64,000 nucleotides of DNA from Xylogone sp. PMI_703 (Eukaryota; Ascomycota; Leotiomycetes), in NCBI GenBank assembly GCA_021399445.1, contig JAJTUQ010000005.1:2294001-2358000 (forward strand), given 5' to 3'. Made by a program: the position numbers and the translations under genes. Under the pieces are notes generated by a model. That model did not search any database. It was not told where the DNA came from and saw only the letters and a list, made by a program, of their open reading frames with translations. Below, one piece after another: positions 41,146 through 53,442 of the stretch (positions are counted from its first letter, which is position 1; each line of letters starts with the position of its first letter).

Positions 41146-43292
41146 TCAAACCTGCTTCTCGGCAGTAGTCTCCCTCCTCTTTGCCAAAACCTCTTTCTCT
41201 TGATGTACTGCCACATGATTATTCAACAGCGGACTTGGATCCCTCACAAACCATGCAATTACCAATGCAATCACTCCAAATGGGATAGTTGAGAAAAATA
41301 CCCTCCGGAACGCATATGCATAAGCCTCCCTGAAAGCCCTCGATGTGGCTGTCACCACAGCGGGAGTAGCCTGCGAGATCGAGGCAAAAGCACCTGGGAC
41401 CCCAACGGCATTCTCCACGACGGCTGGAATGAGCTTGGGTATTTGAGCGGCTGGAAAACCGTTCTCGATCGCTGCTGCTGCAACGCGTCGAGGCATCTGC
41501 TTGTTGACCACCGAAGTCAAGATGGTGGAGAAGATGGCGTTACCAACGCTGTTACCAGCGCTACGGAAAGTACCTATCAATCCGGCAGACACACCGAGGT
41601 CTTCGTGAGGAACGAAAAGACCTGATGCAACATATGCGAGCAGAGTCACCCAGGTAAAGCAGCATTGACCGAAGAATTGCATGATGGACCAAGCGATCTC
41701 GTGGTCTGGGACCGCGGCTGCATAGCATGCGGTGAAAACGGTTTCGATGAAAAGCGCAAACAGGATTTGTTCCCGGACATGTTTAATTTTGTGCACCAGT
41801 GAGGGCATTATCCATCCTCCGAGCAAGCCAGCAATGTTATTTGGAATTTGTAATACGCCGATACGGATGGGATGGTTGGTGAACATGTACAACGTTCCCT
41901 GGGGCCCGAGAGTTGTGATAGCTTGCCATATCATACCTGCGATAAACAGAATAACCAGGTAAACGGTGAACTCGCGAAACATGGTGAATAGACGGAATGG
42001 AAAGACGGGATCCTTGGGGATAGTGAAGTCATAGACGAAGCAACCAATGAACAAAATACCGCCAATAACAGTCGTTGAAGCAACCAGGGCAACAGAATAG
42101 TCAGCTTTCCCCAGATAAGTGATACCAACCAAGAAAATAGTCAATCCAGAGGAGAAAAGAGCTAGGCCAATGAAATCTAGTTCCTTAAACTCTTGCCAGC
42201 GTGATTTTTCGTAGTCACCGCGAGGTCTTGAGGGAGGGAAATAGAAGATAGCTGTTCCGATGGCCGAGACGGCTGCATAGATGATGCCGATGTAATAGAC
42301 CCAACGCCAACTGGCGTGGACGACAAGGAGCTGGGCAAGAAGAGTGCCTAGTCCGGCCCAAGGTACAGTGATGCAGAATTCTGTCCATCCGACTCCTATA
42401 CCACTGAATTTTATGTCAGTTGATAAGTCTGTTAATTCAGACACGAAATAATTCGGCTTGAAAAATGAATTGGCTAAACATAAATGCCAGAATAGACAAA
42501 GCTCACCGGTATTTATTAGGCAGCAACTCGGAGATACCAGGATATGAAACAAAAATTATGCCGGCACCAAATCCAATAATCGTCGAACCAGCCGCGACAA
42601 TGGTAGTTTTATTTGCCGTGCTTGCCACGATCTAGAAGCAAATCAATTAGACAACCACCATCCTCATACAATCGGCCTAGCAGGCACGAAAGCACAATTC
42701 AGTTATAACCTACCGAGCCGATCAGTGTGAATACCTGCCCCGAAATCAATACATATCGCCGTCCGAAAATATCGCTGAAGCGACCCGCAATGGAGAACGA
42801 CACGGCCGAAGCGACGCCCCAGCTTCCAGGGATCCAAACTATGTTCTCCATGTCCCCGAGAGCGGTTCCAATCTGGGAGACAATGCCGGCAGGCATGACG
42901 AGACCGCAAGAGATGGAAGCTACGTAGGAAATGCCCATGAACTATGTTTGTTGCTATCAGCAAGGATGCGACACGCAATTCTGACAGTAATTGAGATTGA
43001 AGTTTCATTGAGAATAAAAAAAGGATAGAGAACTAACAAAGACTGCCATGAGTGTGGAAGCAGATATCTTCTCTGGAGGTTGGATTTCGTTGATGTTATT
43101 CGTACCGGCGACATCTGCGTCGCCATCCTCTCTCGTGCCGGAAGACAAGTTGTTGCTATTGTCAGTAGGAACACCATCGTGAGCATCTTTCTCTGCGACA
43201 GGTGATATCTGTGCTGTCTCTTGCTCAATTGTCTCAGGTTTCTCCCCTACGGCTGCTTCCGCCTTGTCCGTCTTGTCCGCCGGTGCGGACAT
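41146..43292 (-). CDS. MFS transporter, TRI12-like (DHA2 / siderophore-trichothecene pump family)
   Basis: Exons 43292-43038, 42941-42714, 42631-42507 and 42403-41146 join to 621 aa, the normal size for 14-helix TRI12 (fungal trichothecene efflux pump) proteins. A 75-residue charged cytoplasmic N-terminus (with two PEx-type acidic stretches) precedes the helices. GRFSDIFGRRYVLISGQVF is the MFS loop 2-3 signature G-R-x-S-D-x-F-G-R-R; GIGVGWTEF after the third intron is a TRI12 hallmark. Late helices (SIMQFFGQCCFTW, SAGNSVGNAIFST) are intact. Members export trichothecenes or other toxic metabolites or take up siderophores, by proton antiport or symport at the plasma membrane; the cargo here is unknown. 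All splice phases agree. Confidence 0.93.
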
Positions 43293-45064
43293 GTCTGTGA
43301 AGTCGGGAGGGCGTAGTTGGGCGCAGGTTGGCGTCACTCGATTAATGGCACATATACGGCGGGATTAATAATAATAATAATAATAGTAATAGTGTAATCA
43401 GACTATCACGAGGTAGAAAATACAACTGCAGGTACAACTGTCCCTTATGGCCTGCAGCTAAATGATAATACCGATTATTCCTCCTAATAAAAAGGCAATG
43501 ATTAACGTACCAACGTGTGACCAAGATGACAAAAGCAAGAACAAGGGAACAAAGGAAACAAAGGGTTTATGCACGAGAGCCCAAGGGAAAATGTTCGGGT
43601 TAAATGGCTTCCCCCCAGCCTCGGCCTTATGGATACCCCACACAGCGCTCTTCTGCCTCTTCCCCGTCTTCTCCACTGCAACCTTCTTTTTCTGGGGCTC
43701 ATGGCTTGCGAACTGTCATCGCGTTGGAACTTTGATTTGACCGTCACCCTTGATATGTGGGGCCGTCAGAGAGTCCGGTTTATCCGTGCCAATGAAAGAA
43801 ATGATAACGCGCTTACTAATTATTGTAGTTAAGATGAAGGTATTAATGATTCCTATTTTTTGTTCTTGTAGCTATGTTATGTGTATTACTGCCACTGTGA
43901 TGTTGTCTAATTGACTGACCATGGACAAAGTATTGCGAAGTGATGATAGAGTGGAACACAAGAAAGTGAACATCGTTTATTCCAAAGAAGCGCCCTCAAG
44001 AAGCAATTTGAAGGGCAGCTAATGAGCGAGGTGCCTGAGTTACTAGGGAATACTTTCATTATTTCAAGAAACGGTACTTAACAGCGGGCTGTTAGCTATA
44101 TCATATGTTCCGATTATATTAACTTCCTCTGTTCCGAATATAGACAAATCTAACCAGAATCATCTTCTAAACTTCGAGTCATAGCTGTCTTCCAAACGTA
44201 GTTTTGAGGGGATACTAATAATTTACCATGTCAGCTATTGAGCGAATAGTTCTTGACATCCCCGCACCCTCATATTTATCTTCATTCATATAAAAGGTCA
44301 TCAGATGTTGTTCAAGGCGGATCAATTGCAAACTTGGAAAAACGTTGGCATACTTCTTCCCTTCAACCACCATATTTTTCTAATGTCTCTTCTCCTGAGA
44401 GTGTGCCACCCTGCCTTTGGATCTAACATTTGTGCACGCACATGGTTAGGCAGCTCACCAAACGGCAAACCAGCTTGCCCAAGGTTCGCTTGAGTTACAA
44501 ATATGTCTACGTAGTACCGGTTCGAGACGGGAGCATCAGGCTATATGCTATATATGTCACCATCAAGCACAAGCACTTGAAGATGTTGCAACGGAGATAG
44601 ATGTCGGCGTATTGCTTCATGGTCGACTTTCCGGACCCATCACTAACTTCTCTACGGCCGTACTCAATAAACAGTTGGCTAAGCGTATGTATACTACCGA
44701 TGAGAGCGAAACTTGTCTCAGGCACCACCGAACATGTATGTCCTCGGCCACCAGATCCTCAAAGAAGTAGAGTAAAAAGAGTAGGCAAAACATGCATCTG
44801 TTGTGAGAGCCCTTCGGCTAGATCAGGTGACAGGCAGCCACCTCTATATCTGCCTATAGAATAGCTCTGTTTGTAGCACAATACATCTCCATACGTTCCC
44901 TACAGCATCTTATCTTCTACAGAAAATATGGCTCATCCAAGTCAAGCTTCGATAATAACATGGTATGAAGTTGTGATACAACTTTTTATAAATATCAGAG
45001 GAATATCTTTTACTGTCGGATCCTCAAACTTGTATTTACTATTATCAAATCAAGATACATACTT
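43293..45064. other. Intergenic region with microsatellite
   Basis: Upstream of the transporter. It has an (AAT)n-type run at 43367-43390. On the minus strand at about 44490-44300, a short frame reads GQAGLPFGELPNHVRAQMLD and onward for about 55 codons; it looks protein-like but I cannot name it. No intact gene seen. Confidence 0.4.
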
Positions 45065-46373
45065 TTAGGCTAGGTACCCACCAACAATGGCTCTCAATAT
45101 TTGATGAGCAACGGTCGTACTCGGAGGGAGCATTAGTTTCCCCTCTATATAATTTGGTGGTGGAGGCTCGAACATTGGATTTGTCCACGAGTCCAGCGAC
45201 TCTGACACTTCTTGTAAGTCAAACCATCTCGCATCCGCCAACTCTGCATCATTATCCAACAAGATTTCCTCATGATCTGGTAAAGCCTGAGCAATTGCAC
45301 CGATCATTAAACTGGACGGATATGGCCAAGGTTGGGTACTATGGATTATAACCCGACCGATCCGAACTCCTGTTTCCTCCCAAACCTCCCGTCGCGTCGC
45401 TTCTTCTGCAGATTCCCCAGGCTCACAGAAGCCAGCCAACGTGCTGTACCAGTGTGGCTGCCAGCGACCGTTGTGACCAAGTAATGTTCTTTTACCATCG
45501 GAGGATATGACAGCTACGATGATGGAAGGATCCGTACGACAGAATGATATGTTGGATACAGTAGTTCGCGTCGTACAGGGCAGTCTGGGTTGGGCTGAAG
45601 CCCTGTCAGCGGGTGGACAAGCTCGTTTTCCCCCTGCATGCACTGAGACTGTTGATTGTCCACACTGGGAGCAATACGGATTCCGAGCATTCCAGTCAAT
45701 AAAAGCACGTGCCATTGAGAAGATTGCACCTTTACACGTTAACGTGGTGACCATATTGAACAAGGTGTTTTAGAAACTCGTGCTGCCATACCTTCTTGTA
45801 GAGAGAATTTCATATGTGAACGACCTTGGAAGAACTTCAACCCTTTTGATTCAACCGCCGATATTACTTTGTTCGCTTGTTCTCGAACCGTGCCAATCGG
45901 TGTGACATCCAATGCGAAGTATGGTGCCCCTTTGTGCTTTTTATAGACAAAGGAATTTTCTACCTTCTCGTCCAGGCCAAGTAAAATAAGTAATGGTCTT
46001 GTAATAGTTGAGTCATACTCGGCAAGCAATATCTCTTCACTCTTTTTGAATGGGTTATTTCCTATAAGCGGTTCAACATCTTTGTATGAAACAAAAACGA
46101 GTTTCGATGGACTCTCTGTGAGCGGAGCAAGATTGTTAAACAGAAGGAAAGAGGTTGAAGGATATTGTACGGCGGAATTGAGAAAGGTGTGATCTGTCCG
46201 TAGAAAGCCAACTCTATTCAACGGAAGACCTGTCATTTCATGGCAGTTAGATATCCACGCACAACTACGAGTAATATATTAATATCTAAAATAGTATAGC
46301 TACCAGCGAAATAGTTAGTGACTTCTTTTCCAAACTTGCGGCTTAACATATCTTCCACATTCATGTTGCTCAT
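45065..46373 (-). CDS. NPY1: NADH pyrophosphatase (Nudix, Npy1/NUDT12 type)
   Basis: Exons 46373-46304, 46229-45792 and 45729-45065 give 390 aa. The Nudix box GFCEPGESAEEATRREVWEE (followed by TG) is complete (G-x5-E-x7-R-E-x2-E-E-x-G). A zinc ribbon precedes it (YCSQCGQ, then KRACPP and PRLPCTTR, four Cys), and QPWPYPSSLM after the box is the SQPWPFPxS signature that separates NAD(H) pyrophosphatases from other Nudix enzymes. The reaction is NADH + H2O to NMNH + AMP, also deNADding of RNA in some homologues. The yeast enzyme is peroxisomal; here the C-terminus (GGYLA) is not a clear PTS1. Introns of 74 and 61 bp; all phases agree and the start MSNMNVEDML is family-like. Confidence 0.93.
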
Positions 46374-47507
46374 TGAATGAAGAACTAATTAGGATAGGTA
46401 GATCTAGAAGTAATCTGGGTTCAGTAACAATAAGTTAGTGTGCAGCTCTGGAATAATGATAATATTTGCTGCAAGAACTAGCGCTTACTTATATGCTAAC
46501 AAAAACACAAGAGATGCGGGGAGGACACGACTCTAGGAGAAAGATACTGTCCGCGAGATCTTGCTCCAATAAATGGACTCCACTATATTTCTGAAGAGGG
46601 GTACCAGTGAACAGCAAATTCTATGACACATCTATACAGGGCATGTAATGTGAGCACATTCCAGTTAAAGTAGGCTAGGTCTCGGCCAACTCGGTATGCA
46701 AACACCGGTGCCAAAGTGATGATTGATTCCGATATGTTTTAGTTTATTGTGACCACTGCAGTTATTATTGCAACCTATCGGACGTTATAGCAACAGCAAA
46801 TATACTGCACTATCACTATGATAGTCGTTATATTTATAAGATGTAATATACTCTAACAAGTGTAAATATAAGCTCGCTAGAAGTAGCACTTTAATCCGAA
46901 GCGGCAATTGTGATTCGAGACACAGATATATTGTACCAGTGGCTCGTATAACGTGCTACCTACATTAAAGTCATTGTAACTATAATGAATACAACTACTG
47001 AGACCATCATAGCTATGATGGTTGTGATGGTTGTAGTATTGGTTTGACGACTCCGATGATTGGTTGGGTGGGCTGCTACCGGTGTTTGAGTGTCGTTAGC
47101 AAATGCCTAATGTTATCGGGATTTGATGACGGTAAGGTCGGCATACACAACTGCTCATATGTTAATTCGGTTTAACTATTTTGTGGTATATTCACACTTC
47201 GTGAAGCGTCCTCTTCCAAATTCTCGGAGGAGATAACTCGGCATCTTGTATACTCATCTACAATGCCCCGTTTTCGGCCTGTGGTACTATTGATATGCCT
47301 CCTTTCACAACGGCATTGTTCTATTTAATAGCTTCTGGCAGCCATTTTACATTCACATACACCTCGACTGAAGTTTGGGCTTGGACTCATCTTTATCCTC
47401 TATCTACTAAGATTTTCAAAGTTATTTTTCTGAGATTTAATTTGCACCAACTGTTACTCATATATACTGGGATCAGAGTGAGCCTTCTTCTTACTACAAG
47501 CATCACA
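46374..47507. other. Divergent intergenic region, NPY1 / formate dehydrogenase
   Basis: 1.1 kb between two divergent genes. AT-rich, no coding frame; should hold both promoters. Confidence 0.45.
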
Positions 47508-49080
47508 ATGGTACTCAGCTTAGCCACCTCAAGAAGCGCTCTTTCAGCTCGAGCATCATTGAGATTGTGCAGCAGAGCACCTGCAGCATCCTTTTTATAT
47601 CGACTGTCGCTAATAAACTCTCCCGGTCTGACCAGAACAATTATGTCGTCACCCATTCAGAAGGCTAAAGTACTAGCAGTCCTATATGAGGTATTGTATA
47701 GCTTTCTTTTGAGTACTCTAAAAATATACGGGAAAATTTATATCCTCGCTCTAAATTGCGAGTGATGTAAGAATCTGTAGATTGAAACTCCTGACTAATA
47801 CACTAATAGGGCGGTCCACATGCTGCTCAAGAGCCAGGCCTTCTTGGAACCACTGAAAATGAACTTGGTCTCCGCAAGTGGCTCGAAGATCAGGGCCACA
47901 CACTCATAACGACATCTGATAAAGAAGGGCCAAATTCTAAATTGGAACAAGAGCTGCCTGATACTGATATTCTTATCACTACTCCGTGAGTCTCATTCTA
48001 ACTTCATGTTATCCTCTCAATCTATCTACAATTGAATCATCTTGCCTAATAACCATCCTCAATATATACAAAAAATTATACTGATTGCACTTGTTCATGT
48101 TTCAGCTTTCATCCGGTGTATCTAGACGCCGAGCGTCTGAAGAGGGCAAAGAAGCTAAAATTAGCTGTTACCGCCGGAGTTGGGTCGGATCACATTGACC
48201 TCAACGTAGCAAACAAAACTAATGGCGGTATTACTGTGGCAGAAGTAACAGGTTCCAACGTGGTGTCAGTAGCGGAGCATGTTGTAATGACAATCCTCGC
48301 TCTGGTTCGTAACATGATCCCTGCTCATGAGCAGATACAGCGTGGTGAGTGGGATGTAGCTGCAGTTGCACGGAATGAGTTTGATCTCGAGGGCAAAGTT
48401 GTTGGAACTGTCGGCGTTGGACGAATTGGAGAGCGCGTCTTGAGACGACTGAAGCCATTTGACTGCAAAGAATTACTTTATTACGATTATCAGCCTCTTA
48501 GCCCAGAGAAAGAAGCTGAAATTGGCTGCCGCAGAGTTCAGGATCTTGAAGAGATGGTTGCACAGTGTGACGTCGTTACTATCAACTGTCCTCTCCATGA
48601 GAAAACCCGGGGTCTGTTCAACAAAGACCTGATTGCAAAAATGAAGAAAGGTATGGTTTATACCCTGAGTCAATTGATCTCCAATGAGACTACATGCCAC
48701 TATCTGCGAGTAAAACTGACCTCTCTCTAGGATCTTGGATTGTTAATACTGCTCGTGGTGCTATTGTCGTCGCAGAAGATGTCGCAGCCGCCCTCAAAAG
48801 CGGACACTTGCGTGGGTATGGCGGTGACGTGTGGTTCCCGCAGCCTGCCCCTCGAGAACATGTACTCCGCTATGCACAAAATCCCTTAGGAGGAGGCAAT
48901 GCAATGGTTCCTCATATGTCTGGCAGCTCGTTGGATGCGCAGAAGCGTTATGCTGAGGGCACGAAGCGGATTATCGATAGCTTCCTCAGTGGTAGACATG
49001 ATTACAATCCAGCGGACCTAATTGTGCACGCTGGTGATTATGCAACTCGATCGTATGGTCAAAGAGATCTCAAGAAATAG
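47508..49080 (+). CDS. FDH1: NAD-dependent formate dehydrogenase, with probable mitochondrial presequence
   Basis: Exons 47508-47690, 47810-47985, 48106-48650 and 48731-49080 join to 417 aa. From residue 46 the protein ([18 protein letters not shown]) matches the usual cytosolic FDH start; the extra 45 residues are Arg/Ser/Ala-rich with almost no acidic residues, typical of a mitochondrial presequence. Conserved parts are intact: [26 protein letters not shown], the NAD fold [37 protein letters not shown] and the catalytic-His region [17 protein letters not shown]. It oxidises formate to CO2 with NAD+, in detoxification of formate from methanol, oxalate or methoxy-compound breakdown. An internal ATG (47643) in the same frame could give a cytosolic form. 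Confidence 0.96.
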
Positions 49081-50619
49081 TTACTAAGTAAGCTCAGATA
49101 GACTAGAGCATCTGGATGCTTGCAATCAGCCGAGCTTCTCGGCCCCGCGATTAAAAAAAAAAAAAAAAAAAAGTAGTCTACTCGCAAAACAGCTTGTGTT
49201 CAATTAAAATTTATCATGATTCCTTTGGATATTTTTACTTCCCAAATTATATAGTAATCATATGTTAAGTGTTAAGACACTACACTTTGTTTGAATCAGT
49301 GTGAGCAGGCATTGATTACGGTATTTCTAGGTACTGTACTAACACAAATATGGGTAAACTTGGGACAAAGTGTGAGCGCCGGCTAAAGGAGATAGCTAAA
49401 GCAATTTATGCTTTGCAGAGTTACCATTTTGAATAAGGTGCAATGAAAAATAAATGTGGATCTTCAGAGTTTACATTGGTTAGGACATTGACCCACTATC
49501 CCGTCTTATCCTAAAATCTCCAGGCAGTCTACTGGTATCATAGACGCCGATCTCTGAAACTCTGCCTACCACTGAACGCTGAAATAGATTGGTATAGTCT
49601 TACTAGAAGCCACTGTTTTAAAACATGGTCATCAAGCCATTACTATAGCCCGAAATACCGCACTACATATCCTTGTCTCTGGGATGTACACAATTTTTCA
49701 ATATAAAATATACAACACCGAGCCTTCGTAATTCTTTCAGGTCTTATGATAAAGCAAGAGACTGAGAAAAAGGTGTCTGTCACATTATTTGGCCTTGCTA
49801 TCTGCAATTCTTCTCTGTGATTATCTTAAGTTACGTATGAGTGAAGGCAGGAGATATTGACTTTGCAGTGTTTATTGAGGCACAGTTCTTCATTAACGCT
49901 AAATCCGTTTGAAGGTAGCATTTTAGCGGCCTTACAAATAGGCAGCAATTATAAACTGAGGAGTAGATCCTGTAAGGGAAGTATCCGCGAGTTTGTGACC
50001 TTGCTAGGTTGTAATCCTAGTATTGTGGCTTGTTGGTACTGGGAAGTATCGCGTTTAGATTATGCATCCTAGTACACACAATGTCCGGATTTCCTGATTG
50101 TGCCCATTTTCTTGTATAGGAAATAGAACAATACTGATGAAATACTACTAAATCAGTAATTTCTTCCTTTAGACCTTTGTTTAATATGAATTGATGATAC
50201 AGCTTTAAATTGGCTTAAATCATGGACATATTTGGACGAGGCTCCGTGATGGTCAATTTCATAATGTTGCATTGCATCCCCAGCCTCGTGGTTTTCACAC
50301 AATCACACGGATTAGCTGCCAGATTCATCTAACGTGGCGCATAATCCCGGCAACTGTCATTTAGTGTTTCGCTGATTAGTTTAGATCACCCCTTCCGCGG
50401 GTGAAAGGCACACAGCTACAATTAAGGATGCGGGAAGGATATGCCGGGTGCTATCTTACTATAATTACTTAGAGCAAGTACATCTCATGCTTCTAACCAG
50501 GTCTATTTTTCAGGTTCTTTTCATTTCTATCGTAGTTCCAGAGAAGTCATTACACCTTTCGAAACCACCCACATATTTGCCCGTCATTTGTTTTATACCT
50601 CACACAATTTGCCGAAGAA
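49081..50619. other. Intergenic, no gene seen
   Basis: About 1.5 kb. A run of 20 A lies at 49153-49172, shortly after the FDH stop. A short frame at 49857 has no recognisable content. Confidence 0.45.
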
Positions 50620-52549
50620 ATGGGGAAAGAAAAGGAACTAAGAATTACTACCCTGGAGTCAAATGGTATTACATTTGATGAGGACGTTAGAGATATTGAA
50701 GACTACCTGGAAGTCTATCCTCATGCGTCTATGCTTAGAGAACAGCTGCTAAATTTTGAGCACATTATCTCACATAAATGCTTTGTAGTACTCTACACAA
50801 CTAAGTGATATTGCATTGCTGATTTTCATGATAGAACAAGTTTAATAAAGAAACTAAAGCTCATATTAAAAGCAACTATCCTTCATCGTTGATCCCTCTT
50901 CTAACTAGTATTACTCGAACATCTACTTTGGATAATGCCAGAAAAGAGCTCTACCGTGTTTCCGCTCATGATATAAGGTTTGAGAGCGCAAGAGATCTTG
51001 CACAAGAAGCCTACAATATCATAGAGTATGGCAACTCCAAGGAAAATCCATGGCAAGATTTAGTGAAACAGATTTTCAAAGTGTCAATAGGGCCTGAATA
51101 TAGGGAAGGAGCAAGCCGTACTTTGGACGTGAGGGATACTGTGAAGAAAGTAAGAGTGTAGGTTCTTCTAGATTTTACCTTCTTTACTGTCTCTTCATCT
51201 AATACCTTGTGAATAGAGAAGCTGAAGACACATGGAATCGTGCATACGAAGCTCTACAAAGAACAACCCCACCAATGGCAAGTCTACTGACAGCACCCAA
51301 GCCAGATCTCTACATTGCACTACCTATCTTCCAAACAAAGGCTGAGTATAAGGGATTTGAGAGAGATCGTCAGTATCAGAACTTTACACAAGCGCGGCTA
51401 TCTGAATTGGAAAAGGAGGCCCACGGAGGTCTGATCTCAGCCCCATTGTCATCACTACTGAAAAGAAAAATCGATAGAAAACACCTTGTTTGTTTTCCAC
51501 CAACAGTTATCGAGGTTAAGCATCACAATGTAGCAGATTTGGAGATAGAGAGATGCTATTGCCAGGCTGCAAATGCGGCTGCCGGAGCCTTATCATTATT
51601 GAATGGATTAGTCAATTATTCTGCTTCCAATAGTTGTTGCGAAGATATTCAGCCTGTGGTATCCTTCACGTTTATCGGAGCCAATGCGAAGGTTTGGCTG
51701 GCTCTCATAGCTACGAAAGAGATATTGAATGCTGAGGATAGATGTGAATATGTAAGTCTGTTGCTTGAAAAGAACCTTTTTCTAGAAGACTTCTTACCCT
51801 ACATCGGTCTTTGCTAACGATACTAGGAAATGAAATGCATTTGGGAAGGCGATCTGTCTGGGACTTGGAATATGTTACAGCTTCTCCGGATTATCGACAA
51901 TCTCTACCGTTGGATTGTTGACCAATTTCGACCTTGGGTGTCAATGTGTCTCGATGGCTGGCGATCTAGGGTGGAAGGCTCCGACGATAGCATCACCGAA
52001 CTAGTCGGAACATTTAATAGCCTCCACGTATCTAGTCCAAGTGGCCGTAAGCTTAGCTCAAAAGGAAAAGGGATTTACTTCAAGGTAGAGGAAGTTGCTA
52101 GTGACGGTAGCGAGTATGTTGATGAAGAAGAGGAAGATGACGACGACGATGATGATTATGATGAAGAGGAAGAGGAAGACGAGAAGGATAATGAGGAGGT
52201 TGAAGATGAGGATGAGGAGGATGAAGAGGACGAAGAAGAGGAAGAAGAATACGCGGATTATAGTGAAATTGAGGAACAAGAGGAGCACTGCGGAGATGAT
52301 GATGAGCAGGAAGAAGGCTATGAAACTAGTGATAACAGCGATGGAGAGGAGGAAAGATACATAACTACCCCAGCCACCGCATCAGGGTGGCTAGAGAAAT
52401 CATATTCTCAATCTCGATATAACTTGAGATCTACACCCGAACGACAGACGACTCCACGTCGGCGAACTGCTGTCCGAAGGACTTCATTTGGAACACCGAC
52501 CCCTCTTGCCAGGCCAACTCAATCAAATACCAGAAGACGTGGTGCGTGA
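50620..52549 (+). CDS. PD-(D/E)XK nuclease-like fungal protein with acidic tail
   Basis: Exons about 50620-50781, 50865-51140, 51210-51751 and 51827-52549; the second-to-third junction is not resolved. The third exon carries PKPDLYIALPIFQ and, about 80 residues later, FPPTVIEVKHHNVADLEIER, giving a PD...(x)n...ExK pair of the PD-(D/E)XK superfamily; AANAAAGALSLLNGLV and VVSFTFIGANAKVWLA follow, and the fourth exon starts EMKCIWEGDLSGTWNMLQLL. This is the layout of the large, poorly characterised fungal PDDEXK-like group. Residues of 52125-52275 are almost only Asp and Glu, then a basic tail RYNLRSTPERQTTPRRR follows. Nuclease activity is not demonstrated; the fold assignment is by motif. The intron at 51752-51826 is clear (GTAAGT..ACTAG). 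Confidence 0.7.
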
Positions 52550-53442
52550 GTTCGTAAAACTGGGCAACATAAGATTACAGGCTCGATATTAGAATAATGG
52601 AGCCCGCGTTGTACAATTAGAAATTCACTGAGTGGAAAAGTCGTAACCGTCTAGTTGCACTGCGTAGGAGTTGGGTGTATAGTCAGGATAAAGCCAATTC
52701 ATAGATCCATTCTATGCTATGAAAACTTCATGCAATCTCCGCGGCCATAGAGCTGAAAGATGAACTGCTTGAGTTTGAAATATACCGGTAAGCTACTCTA
52801 ATATCGAGAATGAATGTGCAGATTTGGATCCACATCTTCCACCACTACGTAAAATGTTAATAGCTTATTCTATCACATCATAATATCAGTGACATAAGAG
52901 CCATAACAACTGTGGCGCGTGTATGTTCATTGTTTTTCTTTGATGACATACCCTATTGGTATCCGAAATAGGAAATTCTTACAATCCGAGACAAACGATT
53001 CTGCGCGCTTGCTATAAATACATCTCTTGGCTAGGCAGAAAAGAAGATTTTAAGCTTATAGTTCGTACAGTTGCTCTCGAATAAAGGGATCATTTGTGGA
53101 TAGCTCCGCCGATCTGCCGTGGAGCACGGGAAGACGAAAGCACGATGGGCTCGCATAGATGCGAGTACCGGTATCTCACGGAGCTTGCTACGACCATGAT
53201 GAGTCTTCGGGATTAAGGTTAATGGTGATAAGGTATAGATGATGTGATCAGGTGGACTTGGCGGCTATTCGTCATCTGATTACTACTCAGCGGATATATT
53301 TTATAGCCTATGAAATGCATTATATTTTGTCTCAAGAGGTATAGATTTACATGACTTTTGGTAGCACAGACACTCTATAACAGATCGGAATTATACAAAA
53401 TCAGGACACCAAACCCGCATGTGTACACATAACCCATTCTTT
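52550..53442. other. Intergenic between convergent genes
   Basis: About 0.9 kb, no coding frame seen. Confidence 0.45.

Noticed and set aside
52058..52288. Hydrophobic minus-strand frame (76 codons) that looks like a membrane protein
   Set aside because: It is the antisense of the Asp/Glu tract (GAA/GAT codons read as Phe/Ile/Leu), so its hydrophobicity is an artefact.
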